Notes under the pieces: generated by a model
Seen by the model: only the letters and a program-made list of their open reading frames with translations
What the model was told of the DNA's origin: nothing
Databases searched by the model: none
In this document: positions 1 through 9,191 of the stretch, piece after piece
Layout: the number at the start of each line of letters is the position of its first letter
How positions within the stretch are numbered: the stretch's first letter is position 1
Translations under genes and position numbers: made by a program
From: Embleya sp040605455
GTDB taxonomy: Bacteria; Actinomycetota; Actinomycetes; Streptomycetales; Streptomycetaceae
Direction: 5' to 3'
Length of the DNA: 42,232 nucleotides
Assembly: GCF_040605455.1 (NCBI RefSeq)
Contig: NZ_JBEXCV010000069.1
Coordinates: forward strand, 1-42,232

Positions 1-48
1 GCGGCCTCGGCCGCCCCGGACGGACAAGGCGTCGCACCGCCCGCGTGA
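1..48 (+). CDS. possible 3' end of a CDS cut by the window edge
   Basis: Frame 1 is open from the first base and stops at TGA 46-48. That gives only 15 codons of Ala/Pro/Gly-rich sequence with GC-rich third positions. The next small ORF starts with a GTG overlapping this stop (GTGA at 45-48), which is the only hint that it is a real gene end. No domain can be recognised from so short a piece, and an open frame by chance is just as likely in DNA this rich in GC. Confidence 0.22.
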   Translation, partial: AASAAPDGQGVAPPA

Positions 49-236
49 CGCAACCCGGCCCGGCGACCCCGCCCGCGGCCGACCGCATGCCGTCCACCGA
101 CGCCCGAAGTCCGCGTGCCCCGGGCGAGTCGGGCCCGTTTCGGCTACCTGTCGCCGAGTCGATACGTCAATCGACCGAGTGGCATCACCCGGTTGGTGGT
201 TACTTCACGCCCTCTCGCGCGGTTGGGTCGGCATGA
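45..236 (+). CDS. possible small protein, unknown function
   Basis: A 63-codon ORF starting at GTG 45, which overlaps the preceding stop as GTGA, and ending in a TGA that overlaps the ATG of the next ORF (ATGA at 233-236). The product is Pro/Ala-rich at its N-terminus and ends in a more hydrophobic stretch containing WHHPVGGYF. Third-position GC falls in the second half, which argues against strong coding selection. I do not recognise the protein and see no convincing ribosome-binding site. The chained stop-start overlaps are the reason for listing it; it may be spurious. Confidence 0.25.
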   Translation: MTQPGPATPPAADRMPSTDARSPRAPGESGPFRLPVAESIRQSTEWHHPVGGYFTPSRAVGSA

Positions 237-421
237 AGATCCTGCGGGCCCCGTTCGGGCCGTGGCCCACCGAGACGTTCGAGACCCCCGTCTACGAGGC
301 GTTGGTCGCGGAGTGGCGCGACTCGGGCCGGGAGGTGCCGCAACTCGTGGACCGACCGCACGACCGCCGGGCCCGGCACGCGCGCCCGTCCCGCCCCGGG
401 CCCCGGTCCGGCCGCCCCTGA
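233..421 (+). CDS. possible small hypothetical protein
   Basis: ATG 233 opens a 62-residue frame ending at TGA 419-421. Nearly every codon ends in G or C. The N-terminal two thirds reads like a folded acidic peptide (MKILRAPFGPW, then TFETPVYEALVAEW), while the C-terminus is Arg/Pro-rich and probably disordered. Its start overlaps the stop of the previous ORF (ATGA). No clear Shine-Dalgarno sequence precedes it. It lies just upstream of the nrdAB control region but shares no obvious function with it. I do not recognise a family. An alternative in-frame start is ATG 179. Confidence 0.35.
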   Translation: MKILRAPFGPWPTETFETPVYEALVAEWRDSGREVPQLVDRPHDRRARHARPSRPGPRSGRP

Positions 422-502
422 TCCCACGGGCCCACCCGCTTCGCGGCGGACCGCACGAGTGCGCCTGGCGGCGATCTGTGGTACGTCGAGATCCGCGACA
501 CG

Positions 503-550
503 ACACAACACCTGGTGGTGCAACGAGCACCCCGCCACTACATATATGCT
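503..550 (+). promoter_or_regulatory. pair of NrdR boxes in the nrdAB promoter
   Basis: Two 16-base elements, ACACAACACCTGGTGG (503-518) and CCACTACATATATGCT (535-550), match the NrdR-box consensus ACACTATATATAGTGT at 10 and 11 of 16 positions by eye. They start exactly 32 bases apart, about three helical turns, the usual spacing of NrdR-box pairs. The second box is an AT-rich island in GC-rich DNA and overlaps a plausible -10 (TATGCT 545-550). The riboswitch begins only a few bases downstream, so transcription must start near here. NrdR is the zinc-ribbon/ATP-cone repressor of ribonucleotide reductase genes; its gene is not in this window. Confidence 0.68.
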
Positions 551-557
551 CTGCGAC

Positions 558-785
558 GCAGCTGGTTCGCCGTTCCGAGTTCAGCGGAAAGGCGAAGCAA
601 GAGGGAATCCGGTGTGAAGCCGGGACTGCCCCCGCAGCGGTGAGCGGGAACGAACGTCGTCATGGAGTGCCGAACGCCGAGAGGTATTCGGGAAGCGACG
701 ACCACTGGGAACTCCGCGGTCCGCCGAGCACACCGTGCCCGGCGGTGCCCCGGCATGCCCGCGAGTCCGAATACCTGCCGGCTGC
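558..785 (+). promoter_or_regulatory. cobalamin (AdoCbl) riboswitch upstream of nrdA
   Basis: The conserved cobalamin aptamer parts occur in order. The P2 arm GGTTCGCC pairs with GGCGAAGC. It is followed by the B12-box region (AGGGAATCCGGTGTGAAG, then CTGCCCCCGCAGCGGTGAG), then CCACTGGGAA (701-710), and the 3' core GAGTCCGAATACCTGCC. The closing helix P1 pairs 558-565 (GCAGCTGG) with 778-785 (CCGGCTGC). The element lies 55 bases before the nrdA start. In Streptomyces coelicolor the class Ia nrdABS operon is known to be shut down by coenzyme B12 through such a riboswitch, and the same logic is inferred here: when cobalamin is plentiful the B12-dependent class II reductase is used instead. Confidence 0.94.
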
Positions 786-804
786 CCGTGCCCTCGGGCA
801 CGGG
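785..804 (+). terminator. hairpin directly after the aptamer (likely expression platform)
   Basis: A perfect 8-bp stem, CCCGTGCC (785-792) with GGCACGGG (797-804), closed by a CTCG loop. It begins at the last base of the riboswitch P1 helix and ends 36 bases before the nrdA start. There is no U-run, but actinobacterial terminators often lack one. The position suggests a cobalamin-dependent attenuator. It could instead act with 3' leader sequence on translation, since the ribosome-binding site lies only 23 bases further on. Confidence 0.5.
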
Positions 805-840
805 GTCACTTGTACGTACGAGCTCGCGAGGAGAGAGCAC

Positions 841-3207
841 GTGACCGTTGTGGACAGCGTGGGCACGACCCGGATGCGGATCGACGAAAGCCCCGAGGAC
901 CAACTGGCGACCCTGGTGCGCATCCAGGCGCGCGATCTGCCGGAGGTCGATCCGGATCGGGTCGTCCGCCGGGTCGTCGCGGGCCTGAACGAGGGCGCGG
1001 ACAAGGGCGCGGCCGCCGACCTGGCGGTGCGTACCGCCGCCGAGCTGATCGCCGAGGAGCCCGCCTATTCGCGGCTCGCCGCGCGCCTGCTCGCCGGCCG
1101 GATCGCGGACGAGGCCTCGGAGGCCGGCGTCACCTCGTTCAGCGCCGGCATCGCGCTCGGTCGCCGGGAGGGCGTCATCGGCGCGGAGACCGCGGCGTTC
1201 GTCGCGAAGCACGCCGCCGAGTTGGACGCCGCCGTGGACGTCGAAGGCGACCGCCGGTTCGAGTACTTCGGCCTGCGCACGGTGTACGACCGCTACCTGC
1301 TGCGCCATCCGGTCTCGCGCAAGGTGGTCGAGACGCCGCAGCACTTCCTGCTGCGGGTCGCGTGCGGCCTGGCCCAGGAGCCCGGCGAGGCGATCGGCTT
1401 CTACCGGCTGATGTCCTCGCTCGCCTACCTGCCCAGTTCACCGACGCTGTTCAACTCCGGCACGGTGCACACCCAGATGTCCTCGTGCTACCTGCTCGAC
1501 TCGCCCAAGGACGAGCTGGAGTCGATCTACGACATGTACGGGCGGATCGCCCGGCTGTCGAAGTTCGCCGGCGGCATCGGCGTGGCGTGGTCGCGGGTGC
1601 GTTCGCGCGGCTCGCTGATCCGGGGCACCAACGGGCACTCCAACGGCATCGTGCCGTGGCTCAAGACTCTCGACTCGTCCGTGGCCGCGGTCAACCAGGG
1701 CGGTCGGCGCAAGGGCGCGGCCTGCGTGTACCTGGAGACCTGGCACCCGGACATCCTGGAGTTCCTCGAACTGCGCGAGAACACCGGTGAGGACGCGCGT
1801 CGCGCGCACAACCTCAACCTGGCCAACTGGGTGCCGGACCTGTTCATGCGCCGGGTCCAGGAGGACGGCGTCTGGTCGCTGTTCGACCCGAACGAGCTGC
1901 CCGAACTGCCCGACCTGTGGGGCGCCGAGTTCGAGCGGGTCTACGAAGCCGCCGAGCGGGACGGCCGGTTCGTCCGGCAGTTGCCCGCGCGCGACCTGTA
2001 CGCCCGGATGATGCGCACGCTCGCGCAGACCGGCAACGGCTGGATGACCTTCAAGGACGCCGCCAACCGCACCTGCAACCAGGCCGCGGAGCCGGGCAAC
2101 GTGGTGCACCTGTCCAACCTGTGCACCGAGATCCTCGAGGTCACCAGCGACGGCGAGACCGCCGTGTGCAACCTCGGCTCGGTCAACCTCGGCGCGCACG
2201 TGATCGCCGGAGAGGGCATGGACTGGGACAAGCTGCGCGCGACGGTACGCACCGCAGTGGTCTTCCTGGACCGGGTGATCGACATCAACTACTACCCGAC
2301 CGAGCAGGCCGCCGCGTCCAACCCGCGCTGGCGCCCGGTGGGCCTGGGTCTGATGGGCCTGCAGGACGTGTTCTTCACGCTCGGCTTGCCGTTCGACTCG
2401 ATCGAGGCACGCGAGTTGTCCACGCTGATCTCCGAGGAGATCTACCTCACCGCGCTGGAGACCTCCTCGGCGCTCGCCGAAGTGCACGGCCCGCACCCGG
2501 CGTACGCCGAGACGCATGCCGCGCGCGGCCGGCTCCAGCCGGACCTGTGGGAGGGCGTGTACCCGTCCCAGACCAAGCGCTGGGACGCGCTGCGCACGCG
2601 GGTGGCCGAGCACGGCCTGCGCAACTCGCTGCTCGTGGCGATCGCGCCGACCGCGACCATCGCCTCGATCGCGGGCGCCTACGAGTGCATCGAGCCGCAG
2701 GTGTCGAACCTGTTCAAGCGCGAGACGTTGTCCGGCGAGTTCCTCCAGATCAACGCGTACCTGGTGCGCGAGCTCAAGGCCCGCGGCCTGTGGACCCCCC
2801 AGGTCCGCGACCGGATCAAGCGCGCCGAGGGCTCGGTCCAGGGCATCGCCGAACTCCCCGAGGACGTGCGCGAGTTGTACCGCACCGCGTGGGAACTGCC
2901 GCAGCGCGCGCTGATCGACCTGGCGGCGGCCCGCTCGCCGTACATCGACCAGTCGCAGTCACTGAACCTGTTCATGGCCGACCCGACCATCGGCAAGCTG
3001 TCCTCGATGTACCGCTACGCGTGGTCCACCGGCCTGAAGACCACGTACTACCTGCGCTCGCGCCCCGCGACGCGGATCCAGCAGGCGACCGTGCCCGCGC
3101 AGGCGTCTGCCGCGCCGGTCGAGGAGATCTCGGACGTCGCCGCCTCTGATGTCGACATCATTGCCTGCTCGCTGGAGAACCCCGAAGCATGTGAGGCGTG
3201 CACGTGA
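841..3207 (+). CDS. nrdA: class Ia ribonucleoside-diphosphate reductase, large (alpha) subunit
   Basis: The 788-residue catalytic subunit that reduces ribonucleoside diphosphates to deoxyribonucleotides in the cytoplasm. An ATP-cone-like regulatory region (about 15-90) precedes the 10-stranded barrel. Expected catalytic residues are present: Cys216 in QMSSCYLLD and Cys443 in VCNLGSVNL as the redox pair, Cys428 as thiyl site within NLCTE with Asn426 and Glu430, and a C-terminal CxxC (784/787) that re-reduces the active site. The start is GTG 841 behind GAGGAGAG; the frame stays open far upstream only because stops are rare in GC-rich DNA. It overlaps nrdB by four bases (GTGA), so the two are one operon. 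Control is by the NrdR boxes and cobalamin riboswitch upstream. The Streptomyces operon normally carries a third gene, nrdS, which is missing here. Confidence 0.97.
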   Translation: MTVVDSVGTTRMRIDESPEDQLATLVRIQARDLPEVDPDRVVRRVVAGLNEGADKGAAADLAVRTAAELIAEEPAYSRLAARLLAGRIADEASEAGVTSFSAGIALGRREGVIGAETAAFVAKHAAELDAAVDVEGDRRFEYFGLRTVYDRYLLRHPVSRKVVETPQHFLLRVACGLAQEPGEAIGFYRLMSSLAYLPSSPTLFNSGTVHTQMSSCYLLDSPKDELESIYDMYGRIARLSKFAGGIGVAWSRVRSRGSLIRGTNGHSNGIVPWLKTLDSSVAAVNQGGRRKGAACVYLETWHPDILEFLELRENTGEDARRAHNLNLANWVPDLFMRRVQEDGVWSLFDPNELPELPDLWGAEFERVYEAAERDGRFVRQLPARDLYARMMRTLAQTGNGWMTFKDAANRTCNQAAEPGNVVHLSNLCTEILEVTSDGETAVCNLGSVNLGAHVIAGEGMDWDKLRATVRTAVVFLDRVIDINYYPTEQAAASNPRWRPVGLGLMGLQDVFFTLGLPFDSIEARELSTLISEEIYLTALETSSALAEVHGPHPAYAETHAARGRLQPDLWEGVYPSQTKRWDALRTRVAEHGLRNSLLVAIAPTATIASIAGAYECIEPQVSNLFKRETLSGEFLQINAYLVRELKARGLWTPQVRDRIKRAEGSVQGIAELPEDVRELYRTAWELPQRALIDLAAARSPYIDQSQSLNLFMADPTIGKLSSMYRYAWSTGLKTTYYLRSRPATRIQQATVPAQASAAPVEEISDVAASDVDIIACSLENPEACEACT

Positions 3208-4202
3208 GCCTGCTCGATCCCGGAATGAACCTCACGCTGCGCCCGATGCAGTATCCGGACTTCTACGAGAAGTACCGCGCGGCGATCCGCAACACCTGGA
3301 CGGTCGAAGAGGTCGACCTGCACAGCGACCTCGCCGACCTGGACAAGCTCAGCCCGGCGGAGCGCCACCTCGTGCAGCGCCTGGTCGCGTTCTTCGCGAC
3401 CGGTGACACGATCGTGGCGAACAACCTGGTGCTGAACCTGTACCGGCACATCAACTCGCCCGAGGGCCGGTTGTACCTGTCGCGGCAACTCTTCGAAGAG
3501 GCCGTCCATGTGCAGTTCTACCTGACCCTGCTCGACACCTACATGCCCGACCACGAGGAGCGCGAGCAGGCGTTCGCCGCGGTCGAGCACATCCCCTCGA
3601 TCCGGCGCAAGGCGGAGTTCTGCTTCCGCTGGATCGACTCGGCGATGGGCCTGGACCGGCTCGAATCGCGGGACGACCGGCGGCAGTTCCTGCTCAACCT
3701 GATCTGCTTCGCGGCGTGCATCGAGGGCCTGTTCTTCTACGGCGCCTTCGCGTACGTGTACTTCCTGCGCTCGCGCGGTCTGCTCAACGGCCTCGCCTCG
3801 GGAACCAACTGGGTCTTCCGCGACGAGTCCGCGCACATGGACTTCGCGTTCTCGGTGGTCGAGACGGTGCGGGCCGAGGAGCCCGACCTGTTCGACGACG
3901 AACTCGCCGCGGACGTCCGGCGCATGCTGGCCGAGGCGGTCGAGGCGGAGACGGCGTTCGCCGAGGACCTGCTCCAGGGCGGCGTGTCCGGGATGACGGT
4001 CGCGGACATGCGCTCCTACCTGGAGCACGTGGCCGACCGCCGGCTGGCCCAGCTGGGCATGGCGCCGGTCTACGGCTCGGCGAACCCGTTCGGCTTCATG
4101 GAGCTCCAGGACGTGCAGGAGCTCTCCAACTTCTTCGAGCGGCGGGTCTCCGCCTACCAGGTCGCGGTCACCGGCTCGGTGTCCTTCGACGAGGACTTCT
4201 GA
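3204..4202 (+). CDS. nrdB: class Ia ribonucleotide reductase, small (beta, R2) subunit
   Basis: A 332-residue di-metal radical subunit partnering NrdA. The ligand set reads straight off the sequence: Asp68, Glu99 and His102 (EAVHVQFY), Glu174 (CIEGLFF), and Glu208 with His211 (RDESAHMDF). Tyr106 lies four residues after His102, the position of the radical tyrosine Tyr122 of E. coli NrdB. The start GTG 3204 overlaps the nrdA stop as GTGA and has GTGAGG seven bases upstream; the in-frame GTG at 3198 would leave no room for that site. A strong bidirectional terminator follows at once and the next gene is convergent, so the operon ends with nrdB. Confidence 0.97.
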   Translation: MSLLDPGMNLTLRPMQYPDFYEKYRAAIRNTWTVEEVDLHSDLADLDKLSPAERHLVQRLVAFFATGDTIVANNLVLNLYRHINSPEGRLYLSRQLFEEAVHVQFYLTLLDTYMPDHEEREQAFAAVEHIPSIRRKAEFCFRWIDSAMGLDRLESRDDRRQFLLNLICFAACIEGLFFYGAFAYVYFLRSRGLLNGLASGTNWVFRDESAHMDFAFSVVETVRAEEPDLFDDELAADVRRMLAEAVEAETAFAEDLLQGGVSGMTVADMRSYLEHVADRRLAQLGMAPVYGSANPFGFMELQDVQELSNFFERRVSAYQVAVTGSVSFDEDF

Positions 4203-4224
4203 GCCTGCGGCGTCGCGCTCGTCG

Positions 4225-4264
4225 AACCGCCGTGCCATCCCCTTTCCGGGACGGCACGGCGGTT
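4225..4264. terminator. bidirectional terminator between nrdB and the XRE gene
   Basis: A 12-bp perfect stem, AACCGCCGTGCC (4225-4236) with GGCACGGCGGTT (4253-4264). An inner TCCC/GGGA helix extends it past one mismatch, closing on a CTTTCC loop. It sits between two convergent genes and is symmetric enough to serve both. Confidence 0.87.
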
Positions 4265-4313
4265 TCGCGTTCTCGCGCGGTGCGGCCTGATCCGCGGCGG
4301 TGCGCGGATCGGC

Positions 4314-5123
4314 TCACGAGCGTTCGGCCGCCCGGCGGCGCAATGCCGTCGCGGTCGCCTCGTCGGCGGGGAGGAACGCCTCCAGGTGCAGTTCGGCCAG
4401 GGTGACGTCGGTGGCCGTCGCGAAGGACGTCAGCGTGGTCAGCAGGCGCAGCTCGCCCGAGCCGTCCGGGTCGCGAAGGCGCAGCGGGACGGCGAAGCCC
4501 AGGTGGTCGGGGCCGAGTTCGGCGTCCGGGACGTAGCCGCGCAGTTCCTCGATGAAGGCATCCAGCAGCGGGTCCGGGCTGCGCAGCGCCTGGGCGCGCA
4601 TGTTCTCCAGCACGTGGTGGCCCCACGCGTTCAGGTTCTGCACGCGCGGCGCCATGCCCTCGGGATGCAGCATCAGCCGCAGCATGTTCATCGGGGCCCG
4701 GAGCAGTTCCGGGGACGCTCCTTCGGTCAGCACGTCGATCGCCGCGTTCGCGGCGACGATCTGCCCGTACGGGCGCAGCACCATCGCCGGGTAGGGCAGG
4801 TGGCCTTCGAGCACCGCACGCAGTGCGTCGTGTACCGGCCGCAACATCGGTGCGTCCAGGGCCGATTCGGGGAAGACCGGCGCGAATCCGGCGGTGTGCA
4901 GCAGCGCGTTGCGCTCGCGCAGGGACAGGCCGAGCGACTCGGCGAGTCGGATGATCATGGTCCGTCCGGGACGGGATCGGCCGCTCTCGATGAAGCTGAG
5001 ATGCCGTTGGGAGGTCTCCGCACGGGCGGCGAGTTCGAGTTGGCTCAGCCGTCGGGCGGTGCGCCAGCGCCGCAACTCGGCGGGGAAGTCCGGGACATGG
5101 GTCCGGGTCGTCATCGTGCTCAT
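4314..5123 (-). CDS. XRE-family transcriptional regulator with MmyB-like ligand-binding domain
   Basis: A 269-residue cytoplasmic regulator. The N-terminal helix-turn-helix (about 14-70) contains RRLSQLELAARAETSQRHLS and FIESGRSRPG, characteristic of XRE proteins of the MmyB group. The remainder (about 95-260) is the PAS-like MmyB domain, with APMNMLRLMLHPEGMAPRV typical of that family. This group usually sits beside, and controls, a divergently transcribed oxidoreductase. Here the divergent gene is an MDR reductase 132 bases away, with a perfect palindrome between them. No clear Shine-Dalgarno sequence precedes ATG 5123; ATG 5114 is an alternative. The ligand cannot be predicted. Confidence 0.9.
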   Translation of the reverse strand: MSTMTTRTHVPDFPAELRRWRTARRLSQLELAARAETSQRHLSFIESGRSRPGRTMIIRLAESLGLSLRERNALLHTAGFAPVFPESALDAPMLRPVHDALRAVLEGHLPYPAMVLRPYGQIVAANAAIDVLTEGASPELLRAPMNMLRLMLHPEGMAPRVQNLNAWGHHVLENMRAQALRSPDPLLDAFIEELRGYVPDAELGPDHLGFAVPLRLRDPDGSGELRLLTTLTSFATATDVTLAELHLEAFLPADEATATALRRRAAERS

Positions 5124-5156
5124 GAGGCAGTTCTAGGCAATCGAGGGTATCGCCGG

Positions 5157-5176
5157 CAATTCCCTCGCGGGAATTG
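5157..5176. promoter_or_regulatory. palindromic operator candidate in the XRE/oxidoreductase intergenic region
   Basis: CAATTCCCTCGCGGGAATTG is a perfect inverted repeat with 8-base arms and a TCGC centre, AT-rich at its ends in GC-rich DNA. It lies 34 bases upstream of the XRE start and 80 upstream of the oxidoreductase start, where a shared operator is expected. Binding by the XRE protein is inference from position. Confidence 0.5.
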
Positions 5177-5255
5177 TCCGCCCCGGACGCCGGTCGCATG
5201 ATCGTTCCCACGGCCCGCCGAACGGACGGGCCGACCAGTCGCGGAAGGCAATCCC

Positions 5256-6269
5256 ATGAAGAGCTACCACCTGCGGCCCGGCGCCGGCATCGACGGCATC
5301 ACGGTCCGTGAGCACGAGCAGCCGGAGCCGGGTGCCGGTCGGGTGCTGGTCCGGGTCCGGGCGACCTCGCTGAGTCTGCGCGAACTACTGGTCCTGGACG
5401 GCGGCTATCCGCTGCCGGTGCTGCCCGACACGATCCCGGGCTGCGCCGGGGTCGGCGAGGTGGTCGCGATCGGGGCGGACGTCACTCGGTTCCGGCCGGG
5501 CGACCGGGTGGCCGCGACCGTGTTCCCGGACTGGATCGATGGGCCGTTCGCGCTGGACTACGCCGCGCAGTTGGGCAGCTCACGCGACGGCGTGCTGACC
5601 GAGTTCGCGGTGGTCGGCGAGCAGGCGCTCGTACACATTCCCGAGCACCTGTCGTACGAGGAGGCCGCCGCTTTCCCGCTGACCGCGGTGACGGCGTGGA
5701 ACGCGCTGACCGGGGGTCGGGCGCCGCTGCCCGGCGAGACGGTGCTGACGCTCGGTACCGGTGCGGTGTCGCTGTTCGCGGTGCAGTTCGCCAAGATGTT
5801 CGGTGCGCGGGTAATCACCACCACGTCGAGCCCGGACAAGGCGGCGCGGCTGCGTGCGCTGGGCGCGGACGAGGTGGTCGACTACCGCGAGCACCCGCGC
5901 TGGGGCGAGGAGGTACGCCGCGTGACCGGCGGACGCGGGGTCGACCGGGTCGTCGACGTCGCGGGCAACCTGACCCAGTCGCTCGCGGCGACCGCGCTCG
6001 GCGGCGAGATCGCCTTCGTCGGGCACTGGCTGGGTGCGGACGCCCCCGACGCGTCGCCCTCCGCGTCGGCGCTGTTCAACGCGGGCGCCGTGCTGCGTCC
6101 GCTCGCGGTGGGCAGTCGCGCGCAGTTCGAGGCGCTGAACCGCGCGGTGGAGGCCGCACGGCTGCGCCCGCTGATCCACCGCGAGTTCTCCTTCGACGAG
6201 GTTCCGGAGGCGCTGCGCTACTACCGCAAGGGCGGCTTCATGGGCAATGTCGTGATCGGCCACCCCTGA
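5256..6269 (+). CDS. MDR-family NAD(P)-dependent alcohol dehydrogenase / quinone oxidoreductase
   Basis: A 337-residue medium-chain dehydrogenase. The N-terminal GroES-like domain (about 25-130) contains GCAGVGEVVAIG, and the Rossmann half has a shifted nucleotide-binding loop (TLGTGAVSLFAVQFAKM, about 165-182). The cysteines and histidines that bind catalytic and structural zinc in classical alcohol dehydrogenases are not seen, so it belongs to the zinc-independent quinone-reductase side of the family. The start ATG 5256 follows GGAAGG. Substrate is unknown. Divergence from an MmyB-type regulator suggests that regulator controls it. Confidence 0.9.
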   Translation: MKSYHLRPGAGIDGITVREHEQPEPGAGRVLVRVRATSLSLRELLVLDGGYPLPVLPDTIPGCAGVGEVVAIGADVTRFRPGDRVAATVFPDWIDGPFALDYAAQLGSSRDGVLTEFAVVGEQALVHIPEHLSYEEAAAFPLTAVTAWNALTGGRAPLPGETVLTLGTGAVSLFAVQFAKMFGARVITTTSSPDKAARLRALGADEVVDYREHPRWGEEVRRVTGGRGVDRVVDVAGNLTQSLAATALGGEIAFVGHWLGADAPDASPSASALFNAGAVLRPLAVGSRAQFEALNRAVEAARLRPLIHREFSFDEVPEALRYYRKGGFMGNVVIGHP

Positions 6270-6347
6270 GCACGTACCTGCACCGCCCGGGAGCCACCCG
6301 GCCGGACACCCGTCGCCCCGTCCACCTGTGCCGGGACGGCCGTGCGC

Positions 6348-8060
<1,713 letters not shown>

Positions 8061-8198
8061 CTTCCTCGGCCCTCCCACCCTCGTCGACGCACTCCGTGGC
8101 AGGTGCCTGCCCGGCACCGCGGGCCCCAATACTCGCCCCGCCTGCGGACTCGCGGATACCGTATGCGGCTTCGCGGCCCGTGCGGTGCGCGGCGTCCG

Positions 8199-8250
8199 CG
8201 AGCCGTTACGGATCGCGACGTGCCCGAGCCGTTACGGTATGCGGCGTGCC
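8199..8250. repeat. imperfect 26-bp direct repeat in the phosphatase/amidohydrolase intergenic region
   Basis: Two adjacent 26-base units (8199-8224 and 8225-8250) share CGAGCCGTTACGG at the start and CGTGCC at the end, and a third partial GAGCCGTT follows. They lie upstream of the amidohydrolase start and could be a regulator's direct-repeat site or a simple duplication. Confidence 0.45.
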
Positions 8251-8283
8251 GAGCCGTTCTCGAGCCGTACCGGAGGCCGTGTC

Positions 8284-9123
8284 GTGCCCGATCCGCCCAG
8301 TGCGTCGCCGAACCCGAGCGCCCGGCCGGTGTTCGATCGCCCGGTGTTCGATCGCCCGGTGTTCGATGCGCACCTGCACATCGTCGACCCGCGCTTCCCG
8401 CTCGTCGCCAACCACGGCTACCTGCCGCCGACCTTCACCGTCGCCGACTACCTCGCCCGGACCGCCCCCCTAGGCGTGACCGGTGGTGCCGTGGTGTCCG
8501 GCTCGTTCCAGGGCTTCGACCGGACGTATCTGCTCGACGCGCTGCGCCGGCTCGGTCCGGGCTTCGTCGGCGTGACCCAACTCCCGGCCGATGTCGCGGA
8601 CCGCACGATCCTCGAGCTGGACGCCGCGGGCGTGCGCGCGGTCCGGTTCAACATCCGTCGAGGCGGCTCCGCGCGGATCGGGCAGTGGGATCGGCTCGCC
8701 CGACGCGTACACGACCTGGCCGAATGGCATGCCGAGCTGTACGTCGACGCCCGCGACCTGCCCGACCTGGTGCCCTCGCCGGCCACGCTCCCGAAGCTGA
8801 GCATCGATCACCTGGGTCTGTCCCGGGAGGGCTTGCCGCACCTGCTGCGACTGGTCGAGCGCGGGGTCTATGTCAAGGCCACGGGTTTCGGCCGAGTCGA
8901 CCTGGACGTCCCCGCCGCGCTGCGGGCCGTGCTCGCCGTCGCCCCGCACGCGCTCGTGGCCGGCACCGACCTGCCCTCCACCCGCGCGCCCAGGCCGTTT
9001 CGCGACGCCGACCTCGACGTGATCGCCGAGGCGGCCGGCCCGGAGCTGGCCGGCGCCGTACTGCACGACAACGCGCGGGCCCTGTACGGCCCGCGCCGGG
9101 ACGCGGCACCGGCGTCCGACTGA
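8284..9123 (+). CDS. amidohydrolase (TIM-barrel metal-dependent hydrolase)
   Basis: A 279-residue enzyme of the amidohydrolase 2 family, the type that includes lactonases and decarboxylases. The metal-binding HxH is His30-Leu-His32 in FDAHLHIVD. Later barrel features are SIDHLGL (conserved metal/active-site His) and AGTDLPS (catalytic Asp near the C-terminus). The start GTG 8284 has GGAGG seven bases upstream; upstream extension is open but unsupported. The N-terminus carries a threefold PVFDR/PVFDA repeat just before the HxH, from a 15-bp duplication. The substrate cannot be read from sequence. Confidence 0.87.
   Translation: MPDPPSASPNPSARPVFDRPVFDRPVFDAHLHIVDPRFPLVANHGYLPPTFTVADYLARTAPLGVTGGAVVSGSFQGFDRTYLLDALRRLGPGFVGVTQLPADVADRTILELDAAGVRAVRFNIRRGGSARIGQWDRLARRVHDLAEWHAELYVDARDLPDLVPSPATLPKLSIDHLGLSREGLPHLLRLVERGVYVKATGFGRVDLDVPAALRAVLAVAPHALVAGTDLPSTRAPRPFRDADLDVIAEAAGPELAGAVLHDNARALYGPRRDAAPASD
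8326..8367. repeat. 15-bp tandem repeat inside the amidohydrolase start
   Basis: CCGGTGTTCGATCGC occurs at 8326-8340 and 8341-8355 and begins a third time at 8356. It encodes PVFDR, PVFDR and PVFDA, the last being the genuine beta-strand before the metal-binding histidines. In-frame slippage is the likely origin. Confidence 0.9.
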
Positions 9124-9125
9124 CC

Positions 9126-9152
9126 CGAGCGACCCGCCGTCTCGGTCGCTCG
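9126..9152. terminator. terminator hairpin between amidohydrolase and DNA ligase
   Basis: A perfect 9-bp stem, CGAGCGACC (9126-9134) with GGTCGCTCG (9144-9152) and a 9-base loop, just after the amidohydrolase stop and before the convergent ligase stop. Confidence 0.72.
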
Positions 9153-9191
9153 TCGGGTGCGATCGGTCGCCGGGCTCGGTCGTGGTCGGGC

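Noticed and set aside
115..840. Long N-terminal extension of the nrdA reading frame
   Set aside because: The frame stays open only because stops are rare at this GC content. It runs through the riboswitch, and the GTG at 841 has the ribosome-binding site and the family N-terminus.
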